Shown here: positions 19,145 to 27,877 of the stretch, in pieces
Numbering within the stretch: position 1 is the stretch's first letter
How the letters are laid out: every line of letters begins with the position of its first letter
Origin: Butyrivibrio sp. NC2007
GTDB taxonomy: Bacteria; Bacillota; Clostridia; Lachnospirales; Lachnospiraceae
DNA length: 64,000 nucleotides
Direction of reading: 5' to 3'
NCBI RefSeq assembly: GCF_000421405.1
Contig: NZ_ATWY01000015.1
Span: forward strand, 1 to 64,000
Translations under genes and position numbers: made by a program
The notes under the pieces: generated by a model
Database searches by the model: none
What the model was told of the DNA's origin: nothing
What the model saw: the letters and a program-made list of their open reading frames with translations, nothing else

Positions 19145-20008
19145 TCATCCCTTTACTGCACCGGCTGATACGCCACCTACGATGTACCTTGAAAGAAGGA
19201 GGTAGATAACGATAACCGGGAAGATGGATGCAGCTATCATGATGTAGATCTGACCCATATCGAAACGGAGCCAGTCAGCACCACGGAGCTGTGCAATCAT
19301 AACAGGAAGTGTCTTCTTAGTATCAGTGTGAAGAATCAGGGCCGGTGTGAAGTAGTTATTCCAGCTTCCTACGAAAGCAAAGATCATCTGTACACTGATA
19401 GCCGGCTTAATAAGCGGCATTATGATTGTATTGAATGTTCTGAACTCTCCCGAACCATCAATTCTTGCAGCCTCAACCAGTGACAGAGGCAGGTTACTCT
19501 CCATGTACTGCTTCAGATAGAAGTAAGTAACAGGTGATGCAATTGCAGGAATGATAAGAGGTACGATTGAGTCGTCCATTCCAAGTCTTACGATCAAACG
19601 CAGGAAACCAAGGGCGGTAACCTGTCCGGGAATCATCATGATTGCCAGAATAAATGTTGCAATAGCAGCTCTTCCCTTGAACTGATATGTATTGATAGCA
19701 TATGCAGTCATAGCTGAGAAGTATGTACAAAGCACTGCTGTGCAAACTGAAACGATAATACTGTTTAAAAAGCCTCTTGCAATAGGAATAGTTCCGTTTA
19801 TAAGGCTTGACCAGTTATCAAGAAGATGTGTGCTGGGAAGTACTGTGAATCCCAGTGTCATCTCTGAATGTGATCTGGTTGAGTTAATAAGCAAAATGTA
19901 GAACCAAATGAGGCAGAGGAACGAAAAGAATATAAGTGTTATGTAAGCGATAGTTCTTCTTACTCCAATTGGGACTCCATGGGGTTTCATTGTTGTTTCG
20001 TTATTCAT
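19145..20008 (-). CDS. ABC sugar transporter permease (MalG/CUT1 type)
   Basis: A 287-residue inner-membrane permease with six predicted helices and the EAA loop, EAARIDGSGEFRTFNTIIMP (about residues 183-202), that contacts the ATPase. It ends in the usual SAGAVKG of CUT1 MalG-like permeases. It follows the partner permease by 13 bases. No ATPase gene is in the operon; a shared MsmX-type ATPase encoded elsewhere is the usual solution in Firmicutes. Position beside a cellobiose phosphorylase suggests cellobiose or short cellodextrins as substrate. Confidence 0.92.
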   Translation of the reverse strand: MNNETTMKPHGVPIGVRRTIAYITLIFFSFLCLIWFYILLINSTRSHSEMTLGFTVLPSTHLLDNWSSLINGTIPIARGFLNSIIVSVCTAVLCTYFSAMTAYAINTYQFKGRAAIATFILAIMMIPGQVTALGFLRLIVRLGMDDSIVPLIIPAIASPVTYFYLKQYMESNLPLSLVEAARIDGSGEFRTFNTIIMPLIKPAISVQMIFAFVGSWNNYFTPALILHTDTKKTLPVMIAQLRGADWLRFDMGQIYIMIAASIFPVIVIYLLLSRYIVGGVSAGAVKG

Positions 20009-20021
20009 CCCTATTTCCTCC

Positions 20022-20948
20022 TTAATTCTTTTCTTTTGAACTGTTAATTCTGAATACTACAAGGCTCAGAATACCGGTTACAACAAACAAGAATACTGAC
20101 AAAGCACCACCACGGCCTACGTCCTTACTTGTAAGATATCTGTTAAGGAGCATGATTACTGTGGTAAGGGCATCCATAGGATTACCACGACCGTTTGTCA
20201 AGATCTGAGGAACATCGAACATCTGCAGACCACCGATAAGAGATGTGATCAGCACGTAGATGAATATAGGACGGAGAATAGGCATTGTGATCTTGAAGAA
20301 TACCTGTGAAGCTGTAGCTCCGTCAACCTGAGCAGCTTCATAAAGTGATGAGTCGATACCAAGCATACCTGCCATAAGGAGGATGGTTGTATTACCGAAC
20401 CACATCAGGAAGTTCATGAGCATAACAAGAATTCTTGAAGCACCCACAAACTGGAAGAACTTGAAAGGCTCTTTTATAGCACCGAGACTCAAAAGAATCT
20501 GGTTTACAGGGCCGCTGTCTGAGAACAATGCAAAGAACAGCATTGAAAACGCTGATGCCATGATCAGGTTAGGCATGTAGATAACTGTCTTAAAGAATCT
20601 CTGACCTTTAAGTCTGAGTGAAGGATCTGAGAACCAGTAAGCCAGTAAAAGAGCTATAACGATCTGTGGGATGAAACCACCAACCCACATGATGAGTGTG
20701 TTACCTAAGTATTTCCAAATCTCCGGTGTGGTAAGCAGGTTAACATAGTTGGCACCACCAACAAAGTTAGGTCCGATCTGCTTAAGTCCGGAACGATAGT
20801 TCTCAAAGAAACTGTTATATATAGTTGAAAACAGTGGAATAAGGCTGAAGATGATATATGTAACAAAGAATGGTATAAGGAAAATATATCCCCAGCGGTT
20901 AAACTTAACCACGTTATGATTGGCTTTAGTGGACTTATTTTTGTCCAT
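20022..20948 (-). CDS. ABC sugar transporter permease (MalF/CUT1 type)
   Basis: A 308-residue permease with six predicted membrane helices, the first at about residues 20-40. The EAA loop, EAAQVDGATASQVFFKITMP, lies near residues 203-222. It is the MalF-like partner of the permease at 19145 and lies downstream of the binding-protein gene, separated by a 110-base gap that contains a stable hairpin at 21001-21023. The likely substrate, from its neighbours, is cellobiose or cellodextrins. Confidence 0.92.
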   Translation of the reverse strand: MDKNKSTKANHNVVKFNRWGYIFLIPFFVTYIIFSLIPLFSTIYNSFFENYRSGLKQIGPNFVGGANYVNLLTTPEIWKYLGNTLIMWVGGFIPQIVIALLLAYWFSDPSLRLKGQRFFKTVIYMPNLIMASAFSMLFFALFSDSGPVNQILLSLGAIKEPFKFFQFVGASRILVMLMNFLMWFGNTTILLMAGMLGIDSSLYEAAQVDGATASQVFFKITMPILRPIFIYVLITSLIGGLQMFDVPQILTNGRGNPMDALTTVIMLLNRYLTSKDVGRGGALSVFLFVVTGILSLVVFRINSSKEKN

Positions 20949-21000
20949 ACCCTTACCTCCGCAAATATTTTACTCTTTACCCTTGGATTTTTAAGAAATT

Positions 21001-21023
21001 GCCTGCCGGATAACCCGGCAGGC
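21001..21023 (-). other. Hairpin between binding-protein and permease genes
   Basis: GCCTGCCGG and CCGGCAGGC form a perfect nine-bp GC-rich stem with a five-base loop, extended by TT/AA pairs. There is no long T-tract downstream, so it may stabilise the binding-protein mRNA end or give partial termination, lowering permease expression relative to the binding protein. Confidence 0.8.
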
Positions 21024-21058
21024 AACTTATTTTTGAAATACTGACACTTATGCAGAAA

Positions 21059-22498
21059 TTATCTTGTAAGCTCAGGATATCTCTGAAGTGCAAGTGTGTA
21101 GAACTGCTCAAGAGCCTCATCATATGTAGCATAGTTGCCGTTGATGTAGTCGCCCATAGCTGTCTGGAAGTCACCAAGAAGTCCCTGGTCATAAGCTGTA
21201 AGGTTAGCCATGTCGATGTTGTCAGCGCCTGCACAGAACATCTTAAGAGGGTTCTGTCCACCAAGAACTGCGTTCTGGTAAGAAGGATCGTTTGCAAGCT
21301 CTTCCATAACAGGTCTGTTGTTTACGAAGTCATTGTCCTTAAGAACGATGTCCTTCATAACTGCAGGATCCATTGTCATCTTTCTCATGATATCAGCAAC
21401 GAGTGATGGGTTATCTGTTCCAGCTGCTGCACAGATCCATGTTCCGCCCCAGTAGAAGCCCTGAGGTCCCTCTGTAGCTGCCCAGCCACCATCGTGAGCT
21501 ACTGAGCCATCTACGTCAGCTGCCATACAGAAGTCGATCAGCCAAGCTGGTCCAAAGTAAGCGAATACCTTTCCTTCAGGATAGAATCCCTTGTTCCAGT
21601 CCTCACCCCACTGGCCCCATGTGTTGCAGTAGCCAGCATCTGCAAGCTTCTTAGAATCCTCAACCCACTTCTTAAGGTTGTCATCAACCTGGATCTGTGT
21701 TCCGTTAACCCAAGGAAGCTTAGCGTTGTTCTGATATACACGGAATGTATCAGCTGTTGAAGAGATTACATCGTAACCAGCCTTGTCAAGCTCACCGGCT
21801 GACTCGAAGAACTTATCCCAATCTGAGAACTTAGCCTGGATCTCTGCAGGCTCATCTGTTCCGAATACTTCCTTAGCGATCTCTCTGTTGTAGATCATAA
21901 CACCAGGGCAGCCCTGCCATGATGTTCCCTTAAGAACGCCGTTAGAATCTGTAACAACATCCTGTGTGTATGTGTACTGATCCTTGAGCTCATCATCTGT
22001 GATTCCAAGATCCTTAATAGGCATTGTGTAATCTGTGTCTGTGTACTTAACTGCATAGTCAGCCTCTACAAGGAAAAGGTCAACCTTGTCATCTGCTGCA
22101 GCGCTATCCTGTGCAAGAAGAAGCTCATCAAGTCTGTTCTGGTAAGCGTTCTCCTCGTTAGGAGTGATCAGCCAGTTAACTGTTACATCACCGATCTTAC
22201 CTGTTGTTCCATCAACTACCTCATATCCAGGATAGTGATCTGTAAGACGGCTCTTGAACTCCTCGTTCCAAGCTGAAATGTTGAGAACCTTGCCCTCATC
22301 AGCTGCAGGTGTCTCTGCTGCTGCATCAGCTGCAGGTGCTTCTGCTGCTGCATCTGCTGCAGGTGCCTCAGCTGCAGGTGCCTCTGTTGCTGCAGGTGTC
22401 TCAGTAGCTGCAGGAGCTTCTGCTGCAGATCCGCAAGCTGAAAGCATACCAGCTACCATTGTTGTTGAAAGTAATACGCCAAGTATTTTCTTTCTCAT
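21059..22498 (-). CDS. Extracellular sugar-binding lipoprotein
   Basis: A 479-residue solute-binding protein. A lipoprotein signal peptide ends in a lipobox (LSACGS, Cys22). It is followed by an Ala/Pro/Glu-rich linker of about 45 residues made of APAA, AETPAA and AADA units (about 25-70), which probably spaces the domain from the membrane. The rest is a family 1 extracellular binding domain. It is the first structural gene after the LacI regulator and delivers substrate to the two permeases downstream. Cellobiose/cellodextrin specificity is inferred from the adjacent GH94 gene. Confidence 0.92.
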   Translation of the reverse strand: MRKKILGVLLSTTMVAGMLSACGSAAEAPAATETPAATEAPAAEAPAADAAAEAPAADAAAETPAADEGKVLNISAWNEEFKSRLTDHYPGYEVVDGTTGKIGDVTVNWLITPNEENAYQNRLDELLLAQDSAAADDKVDLFLVEADYAVKYTDTDYTMPIKDLGITDDELKDQYTYTQDVVTDSNGVLKGTSWQGCPGVMIYNREIAKEVFGTDEPAEIQAKFSDWDKFFESAGELDKAGYDVISSTADTFRVYQNNAKLPWVNGTQIQVDDNLKKWVEDSKKLADAGYCNTWGQWGEDWNKGFYPEGKVFAYFGPAWLIDFCMAADVDGSVAHDGGWAATEGPQGFYWGGTWICAAAGTDNPSLVADIMRKMTMDPAVMKDIVLKDNDFVNNRPVMEELANDPSYQNAVLGGQNPLKMFCAGADNIDMANLTAYDQGLLGDFQTAMGDYINGNYATYDEALEQFYTLALQRYPELTR

Positions 22499-22564
22499 AA
22501 CTACTTTTACCTCCCTTTTCTCTTAAAAGAATTTTGAGTTATATTTAAAACGGCTATGGCCATT

Positions 22565-23599
22565 TTAAACCGGGTTAATATTGGCGACTGACTCGCCCTT
22601 TTCCAAGGTTCCTTCTACCACTATCTGTTCGATAAGTGTTCCCTTTGGATTATTGATAAGATCTATGAGTTTGCTTGCTGCAACTCTTCCTATCCTGTCT
22701 GTGTCCTGAACTATTGTTGTCATAAGAGGACTTATTCTTCTTGCAAGCTCTATTCCATCGTATCCTGCAACGGATATATCCTCCGGAATCTTAAGTCCCT
22801 TTTGTCTTATGGCATTCATTCCGCCGAAGGCTGCAAAATCATCTGAATACATAATGCATGTTGGCGGATCAGGCAGTTCCAAAAGTTTGGTAGTAGCTTC
22901 AAAAGCTTTCTCTGTATTTCTGTACGGGCTTGATACCATGTACTCATCTCTTACCGGTACTCCCAGATCCTGGAGAGTATTGTAAAAACTTGTGAGTCGT
23001 GACTGAGTAACTGCTGTGTTCTCGAGTCCGTGTACGTATGCTATCTTACGATGTCCCTGTTCATATATATAAGTAACAAGATCTCTTATTCCCTTAATAT
23101 TGTCAGAGACAATTGCTATTCTGTTGTAGAAAGTGTGGTCTATTGTGACCACCGGGATGTTACTCTTAATAAGTTCATCCACTTCCGGGTCCGAAAACTC
23201 TACACAGGCAATGACCACTCCGTCGAAGCCTCTGTAAATTGCATGGGACAGATAACTCATCTTGTTGGTTCTGGATCTGTCTCCATTAATAAAGGTAATA
23301 TCGAAACCTTCCTGCTCAGCCTTTTTCTTAAAGCTGTCGAGCACATGTGAGAAGTAGTCGTGGGTAAGTCCACTGTTGGCTTCGTCTACAAAGAGCACTC
23401 CGATATTATTTGACCTGTTTGTCTTAAGTGCCTGAGCAGCTGCATTGGGGTGATACCCAAGCTTATCAGCTATCTCCCTTACTCTTTCCTTCGTTTCCTT
23501 ACTAATATCGCTGTGATCGTTAAGCGCTTTGGAAACAGTTGCTATTGACACTCCACAGGCCTTCGATATGTCTTTCAATGAAACAATACGTCTAGCCAT
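22565..23599 (-). CDS. LacI-family regulator of the cellobiose locus
   Basis: A 344-residue regulator. The N-terminal LacI HTH spans about residues 6-30 (LKDISKACGVSIATVSKAL), followed by a hinge and a sugar-binding domain. It lies upstream of the transporter operon on the same strand and diverges from the GH94 gene. Three copies of a CGAAAACG-centred site are in the shared intergenic region, one just after its own -10 box. It therefore probably represses both directions until a beta-glucoside is present, and represses itself. Confidence 0.92.
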   Translation of the reverse strand: MARRIVSLKDISKACGVSIATVSKALNDHSDISKETKERVREIADKLGYHPNAAAQALKTNRSNNIGVLFVDEANSGLTHDYFSHVLDSFKKKAEQEGFDITFINGDRSRTNKMSYLSHAIYRGFDGVVIACVEFSDPEVDELIKSNIPVVTIDHTFYNRIAIVSDNIKGIRDLVTYIYEQGHRKIAYVHGLENTAVTQSRLTSFYNTLQDLGVPVRDEYMVSSPYRNTEKAFEATTKLLELPDPPTCIMYSDDFAAFGGMNAIRQKGLKIPEDISVAGYDGIELARRISPLMTTIVQDTDRIGRVAASKLIDLINNPKGTLIEQIVVEGTLEKGESVANINPV

Positions 23600-23623
23600 C
23601 TGTTTATCTCACGTTTCTCACTT

Positions 23624-23637
23624 AATCGTTTTCGTAG
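23624..23637. promoter_or_regulatory. LacI-type operator 3 (lacI side)
   Basis: AATCGTTTTCGTAG is, in reverse, CTACGAAAACGATT. It shares the CGAAAACG core with the sites at 23786 and 23948 and lies immediately downstream of the -10 box of the regulator's own promoter. Confidence 0.7.
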
Positions 23638-23641
23638 TTTC

Positions 23642-23670
23642 AATATACAACGAAATTACTCTAAAATCAA
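23642..23670 (-). promoter_or_regulatory. Promoter of the LacI regulator / transporter operon
   Basis: Minus-strand TTGATT (23665-23670), a 17-base spacer and TATATT (23642-23647). The operator at 23624-23637 overlaps the expected transcription start. Confidence 0.7.
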
Positions 23671-23785
23671 GTTGAGTTTTTTAGTTTTTGTGCAATTTTG
23701 ATATTTTTGTGAGTCTTTTACAAATTTGTAAGCGTCATTTCATATATTTTTCTAAGTTTGTCCATAATTTGTTCATATTTCTTTT

Positions 23786-23799
23786 AAACGTTTTCGAAA
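23786..23799. promoter_or_regulatory. LacI-type operator 1 (distal)
   Basis: AAACGTTTTCGAAA reads TTTCGAAAACGTTT on the minus strand. It shares TCGAAAACGTTT exactly with the site at 23948. Its position about 105 bases upstream of the GH94 promoter would allow looping between sites. Confidence 0.7.
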
Positions 23800-23903
23800 C
23801 AAATGCACTATCCATGCGGCTTTGTAAAAACTTACACGCATAAGTAAACGTAAACCTAGTATTTATGCGCTTTGCACCAGATTAAAAAAAGTTGAAATTT
23901 GTA

Positions 23904-23961
23904 TTGAAATCATGTACATTTACATATATAATACACCTAGAATTTTATCGAAAACGTTTAA
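23904..23961 (+). promoter_or_regulatory. GH94 promoter and operator 2
   Basis: TTGAAA (23904-23909), a 17-base spacer and TATAAT (23927-23932) form a near-consensus promoter. TCGAAAACGTTTAA (23948-23961) lies 15 bases further on, where a bound LacI-type repressor would block transcription. AGGAGG follows before the ATG at 23980. Confidence 0.8.
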
Positions 23962-23979
23962 GTTAACAGGAGGTTACCA

Positions 23980-26418
23980 ATGAAGTACGGTTATTTTGAC
24001 GACAATGCTCTCGAATACGTAATAACTACGCCCAAGACTCCACTTCCATGGATCAACTATCTGGGCAACAAAGAGTTCTTTTCACTCATCTCCAATACCT
24101 GCGGAGGATATACATTCTATAAGGATGCCAAGCTCCTTCGTCTTACAAGGTATCGTTACAACAACGTTCCTTATGATAACAACGGTAAGTACTTCTTTAT
24201 TAAAGACGGCGATACCATTTGGAATCCCGGATGGCAGCCTGTAAAGACCACTCTGGACAGCTATGAGTGCAGACACGGTCTTGGCTACAGCACATGGGTT
24301 TCAACCAAGAACGATATCGAGGCTAAGGTTCTCACCTTTGTTCCGATGGACGATAACTGCGAGGTTTCAAAGGTAACTCTTACTAATAAGAAGAGCAGCG
24401 ATGCCAACATAACCCTCTTTTCATATGTAGAGTGGTGTCTGTGGAACGCAGATGATGATATGAAGAACTTCCAGAGAAACCTTTCAACCGGTGAAGTTGA
24501 GGTCACAGACGGTGGAAGTGTTATCTATCACAAGACAGAGTACAGAGAGCGTCGTAATCACTACGCAATCTACGGCGTAAACACCAAGGTTGACGGATTT
24601 GACACAAGCCGTGACGACTTCCTTGGAGCATACAACGGACCTGACAGTCCTGATGCTGTTGCAGCCGGCAAGTGCACAAACTCCATGGCAAGCGGATGGT
24701 CTCCTATCGCAGCTCATCAGATCAACGTATCTCTTAAGCCCGGCGAGTCCAAGACCTTCGTATTCACTCTCGGATACATTGAGAATCCTGAGGATGACAA
24801 GTGGGAAGCTCCTTCTGTTGTCAACAAGAAGCCGGCAGTTGCAATGCTTGCCAAGTACAACAACGAGGCAGCTGTAGATGCAGCTCTTGCAGAACTTAAG
24901 AAATACTGGAGCGAACTCCTTTCAATCTACCATGTATCTTCCAACAATGAGAAGGTTGACCGCATGGTTAATATCTGGAATCAGTATCAGTGCATGGTTA
25001 CATTCAACATGTCAAGATCTGCTTCCTACTATGAGTCAGGTATCGGCCGTGGAATGGGATTCAGAGATTCCTGCCAGGATCTTCTCGGATTCGTTCACCT
25101 TATTCCCGACAGAGCAAGACAGCGTATCATTGATATCGCTTCTACTCAGTTCCAGGATGGTAGCGCATACCACCAGTATCAGCCACTTACCAAGAAGGGT
25201 AACTCAGATATCGGATCAGGCTTCAATGACGATCCTCTGTGGCTCATTGCCGGAACAAGCGCATATATAAGAGAGACAGGCGACCTTTCAATCCTTGATG
25301 AAATGGTTCCTTTCGATAATGATATGAGCGTAGCCAAGACCCTTATGGGACACCTTAAGTGCTCATTCGATTTCACAGCAACACACAAGGGACCTCATGG
25401 TCTTCCACTTATCGGACGTGCTGACTGGAACGACTGTCTGAACCTCAACTGCTTCTCAGAGCATCCGGGTGAGTCTTTCCAGACCTTCGGACCTTCTGAG
25501 GGACCTGTTGCAGAGTCAGTATTCATCGCCGGAATGTTTGTTAAGTACGGTGAAGAGTATGCAGAGCTTGCAGAGCTCAAGGGCGATACAGCCGAGGCTG
25601 AGCGCGCAAGAGCTGAGATCAAGAAAGTTTACGATGCAGCAACAACAGCCGGCTGGGACGGCGAGTGGTTCGTTCGTGCTTACGATGCAAACTCCAACAA
25701 GGTTGGATCAAAAGAGTGCGAAGAGGGCCAGATCTACATCGAGCCTCAGGGCTTCTGCGTTCTTGCAGGAATCGGTGTTAAGGAAGGTCTTGCTGAAAAG
25801 GCACTTAAGAGCGTTGAGGAGAGACTTGATACCAAGTACGGAATCATGATCCTTCAGCCTGCATATACCAAGTACCACTTAGAGCTCGGAGAAGTCAGCT
25901 CATATCCACCGGGATACAAGGAGAACGCCGGAATCTTCTGCCACAACAATCCTTGGGTTTCAATCGCTGAGACCGTTCTCGGACACGGAAACAGAGCTTT
26001 CGATATCTACAAGAAGACATGTCCTGCATACGTTGAGGAGATCAGCGATATCCACTGCACAGAGCCTTATGTATATTCACAGATGGTTGCAGGAAGAGAC
26101 GCTAAGTTCCACGGACAGGGCAAGAACAGCTGGCTTACAGGTACAGCTGCATGGACCTTTGTAAACATCTCACAGTACATCCTTGGTGTTTACCCTACTC
26201 ACAAGGGACTTTCCATCAATCCTTGTGTACCCGAGGACTTCGGTGACTTTACTCTCACCAGAAAGTTCCGCGGAGCAACCTACAACATTTCTGTTAAGCA
26301 GAACGGTGCTCAGAAGGGCATCTCCAAGCTCACTGTAAATGGCAAGGAAGTTGAGGGCAACATCATTCCTTACGAGGAAGGTGTTAAGGAATACACTGTA
26401 GAAGCTATTCTCGGTTAA
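23980..26418 (+). CDS. cbpA: Cellobiose phosphorylase (GH94)
   Basis: An 812-residue cytoplasmic enzyme that splits cellobiose with phosphate into glucose and glucose 1-phosphate, saving ATP. The N-terminus ([18 protein letters not shown]) and PWINYLG are hallmark cellobiose phosphorylase sequence. The catalytic (alpha/alpha)6 domain contains [15 protein letters not shown] (356-370) and ADWNDCLN (481-488), which in this family carries the general acid Asp. Length fits cellobiose phosphorylase; cellodextrin phosphorylases are longer. It diverges from the LacI-ABC operon and has a strong promoter with operator. The gene symbol is by function only. Confidence 0.95.
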   Translation: MKYGYFDDNALEYVITTPKTPLPWINYLGNKEFFSLISNTCGGYTFYKDAKLLRLTRYRYNNVPYDNNGKYFFIKDGDTIWNPGWQPVKTTLDSYECRHGLGYSTWVSTKNDIEAKVLTFVPMDDNCEVSKVTLTNKKSSDANITLFSYVEWCLWNADDDMKNFQRNLSTGEVEVTDGGSVIYHKTEYRERRNHYAIYGVNTKVDGFDTSRDDFLGAYNGPDSPDAVAAGKCTNSMASGWSPIAAHQINVSLKPGESKTFVFTLGYIENPEDDKWEAPSVVNKKPAVAMLAKYNNEAAVDAALAELKKYWSELLSIYHVSSNNEKVDRMVNIWNQYQCMVTFNMSRSASYYESGIGRGMGFRDSCQDLLGFVHLIPDRARQRIIDIASTQFQDGSAYHQYQPLTKKGNSDIGSGFNDDPLWLIAGTSAYIRETGDLSILDEMVPFDNDMSVAKTLMGHLKCSFDFTATHKGPHGLPLIGRADWNDCLNLNCFSEHPGESFQTFGPSEGPVAESVFIAGMFVKYGEEYAELAELKGDTAEAERARAEIKKVYDAATTAGWDGEWFVRAYDANSNKVGSKECEEGQIYIEPQGFCVLAGIGVKEGLAEKALKSVEERLDTKYGIMILQPAYTKYHLELGEVSSYPPGYKENAGIFCHNNPWVSIAETVLGHGNRAFDIYKKTCPAYVEEISDIHCTEPYVYSQMVAGRDAKFHGQGKNSWLTGTAAWTFVNISQYILGVYPTHKGLSINPCVPEDFGDFTLTRKFRGATYNISVKQNGAQKGISKLTVNGKEVEGNIIPYEEGVKEYTVEAILG

Positions 26419-26455
26419 AAACCTTCTTAAATACAACTAAAAATCAAAACCGGAG

Positions 26456-26484
26456 AGCCTGAGCGCGTTTGACGCGCTCGGGCT
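26456..26484 (+). terminator. Intrinsic terminator of the GH94 gene
   Basis: AGCCTGAGCGCG and CGCGCTCGGGCT form a GC-rich stem around TTTGA, followed by TTTTT. It lies 37 bases after the GH94 stop. Confidence 0.92.
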
Positions 26485-26490
26485 TTTTGG

Positions 26491-26520
26491 TTGCGCAAAA
26501 CCTATCATACGTGTTAAAAT
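26491..26520 (+). promoter_or_regulatory. Promoter of the M23-like / bactofilin operon
   Basis: TTGCGC (26491-26496), an 18-base spacer and TAAAAT (26515-26520), then a GTCGGAGG ribosome binding site before the ATG at 26544. Confidence 0.6.
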
Positions 26521-26543
26521 AAAGTGTTAAGTCGGAGGTTTAT

Positions 26544-27326
26544 ATGAGCACAGAAAAAAAGCCCAGAAAACACAGACATAAGAGACACTATACCTTCATG
26601 GTCATATCCGGTGACTCTGATGGCAGTACCAAGAGACTCCATCTGAACCACTTCAGGACACAGCTGCTGGCTTACACAGCCTTTGGTATAGCGCTGGTTA
26701 TTATCTGTTATATAATCTACTCTGCCATCACCATAAACCATCTTCGTTCCATTGAACTTGAACAGAAGGCACAGATTGATGAGCTGACAACTGAGAGCGC
26801 AACCCTGGAGGCCTCAAACGGAGAACTCGAGACCAAGGTTCAGCAGCTTTCGGCAGCCCTCAACCAAAGGCTTGAGGATGAGCAGATTTCAGCGGAAGAA
26901 GCAGAGACACTGGCAATTCCTACAGGATTCCCTTTAACAGGAACTGCATCTATGACTCCCGCTGTGGATGATCCAAACGAGACCAAGGTCACCAAGATCA
27001 CCGAGGACAACAAGGACACAGCCACAGGCAATCCGCTGGTACTATTTGATTCCGCTGCCGGTAACAGCGTCATCGCAGCAGGCTCCGGAACAGTACAGAC
27101 CGTTACCACAGATGTAAAGTTCGGTAACATGGTCACCATCGACCACGGCAACGGTTATATCTCAATTTACAGAAATATGGGCGATCCTCTTGTCACAGAA
27201 GGATCTGCCATAGATAAGGGTGATATTATCTTCGTTATATCTGAAGACAACACAACACTCGGCTATCAGATACAGCAGAATGAACAATATATCAACCCGG
27301 AAGAACTAACAGAAATCAACGGGTAA
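26544..27326 (+). CDS. Membrane-anchored M23/LytM-like protein, metal ligands missing
   Basis: A 260-residue protein: a basic cytoplasmic N-terminus (His/Lys/Arg-rich, 1-38), one membrane helix (about 40-60), a coiled coil (65-112), a linker, and a C-terminal LytM-type domain (about 165-250). The core IDHGNGYISIY (199-209) is clearly LytM, but the metal-binding HxxxD motif is missing, YAHL is replaced by YRNM, and the final HLH is replaced by GYQ (240-242). It is therefore predicted to be catalytically inactive, like activator LytM proteins. The stop overlaps a possible ATG and the bactofilin start is 30 bases on, so they form one operon. Confidence 0.82.
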   Translation: MSTEKKPRKHRHKRHYTFMVISGDSDGSTKRLHLNHFRTQLLAYTAFGIALVIICYIIYSAITINHLRSIELEQKAQIDELTTESATLEASNGELETKVQQLSAALNQRLEDEQISAEEAETLAIPTGFPLTGTASMTPAVDDPNETKVTKITEDNKDTATGNPLVLFDSAAGNSVIAAGSGTVQTVTTDVKFGNMVTIDHGNGYISIYRNMGDPLVTEGSAIDKGDIIFVISEDNTTLGYQIQQNEQYINPEELTEING

Positions 27327-27355
27327 TGGCCCGAATATCAAACGGAGGAAATATC

Positions 27356-27847
27356 ATGTTTGGAAGCAAAAAAGACAACAGTGTAGATCCTGCTTTAGAA
27401 CAGGTGGGAACCATCATTGGTCCCGGAGCAATCCTTGACGGTCCGCTTACAACCAAAGATTCAACCAGAATCGACGGTACAGTAAACGGCAACGTGACCA
27501 TTAGTGGTGCTCTCATCGTGGGTCAGGAAGGCAAGATCACCGGAACGGTTTCAGCAATGAATGCCTATGTTGCAGGCGAGATCACAGGTAATGTATCCGC
27601 TCCTCAGGGCAAGGTTGAGATCAGCGATACCGGTAAGGTTATCGGCGATGTTACCTGCAAGGGAATCATCATTGATGAGAACGCAGTATTCCATGGAAAT
27701 TGCGAGATGACATCCATCGACAAGAGCTCTGCAGCAATTGCAAAAGAGCGCGCGGTTGCCGACAAGTCTTCTGAAGAAACCACAGAAGAAAAGAAAGACG
27801 AAAACAAAGAAGAGAATAAAGAAGAAAACAAAGAAGAAAACAAATAA
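27356..27847 (+). CDS. Bactofilin (polymer-forming cytoskeletal protein)
   Basis: A 163-residue protein with a central right-handed beta-helix of about 100 residues. Short Gly/Val repeats are visible (IDGTVNGNVTISGALIVG, GKITGTVSA, GEITGNVSA), the signature of DUF583/bactofilin. Bactofilins self-assemble without nucleotide on the inner membrane face and position cell-wall enzymes. The C-terminus is a Lys/Glu tail built of KEEN repeats. I chose the ATG at 27356 because GGAGGA lies seven bases upstream; an earlier ATG at 27326 has no site. It is encoded directly after the M23-like gene, a common pairing. Confidence 0.92.
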   Translation: MFGSKKDNSVDPALEQVGTIIGPGAILDGPLTTKDSTRIDGTVNGNVTISGALIVGQEGKITGTVSAMNAYVAGEITGNVSAPQGKVEISDTGKVIGDVTCKGIIIDENAVFHGNCEMTSIDKSSAAIAKERAVADKSSEETTEEKKDENKEENKEENKEENK

Positions 27848-27851
27848 GAGA

Positions 27852-27877
27852 AAAGAGGAACCTTAAGGCTCCTCTTT
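27852..27877. terminator. Shared terminator between convergent genes
   Basis: AAAGAGGA and TCCTCTTT pair around ACCTTAAGGC. It serves the bactofilin operon on the plus strand. Its right arm lies within the last codons of the minus-strand GH2 gene, which ends at 27863. Confidence 0.75.

Noticed and set aside
27326..27355. Bactofilin start at 27326
   Set aside because: The TAATG overlap is tempting, but the GGAGGA site is placed for the ATG at 27356 and the extra residues are not bactofilin-like.
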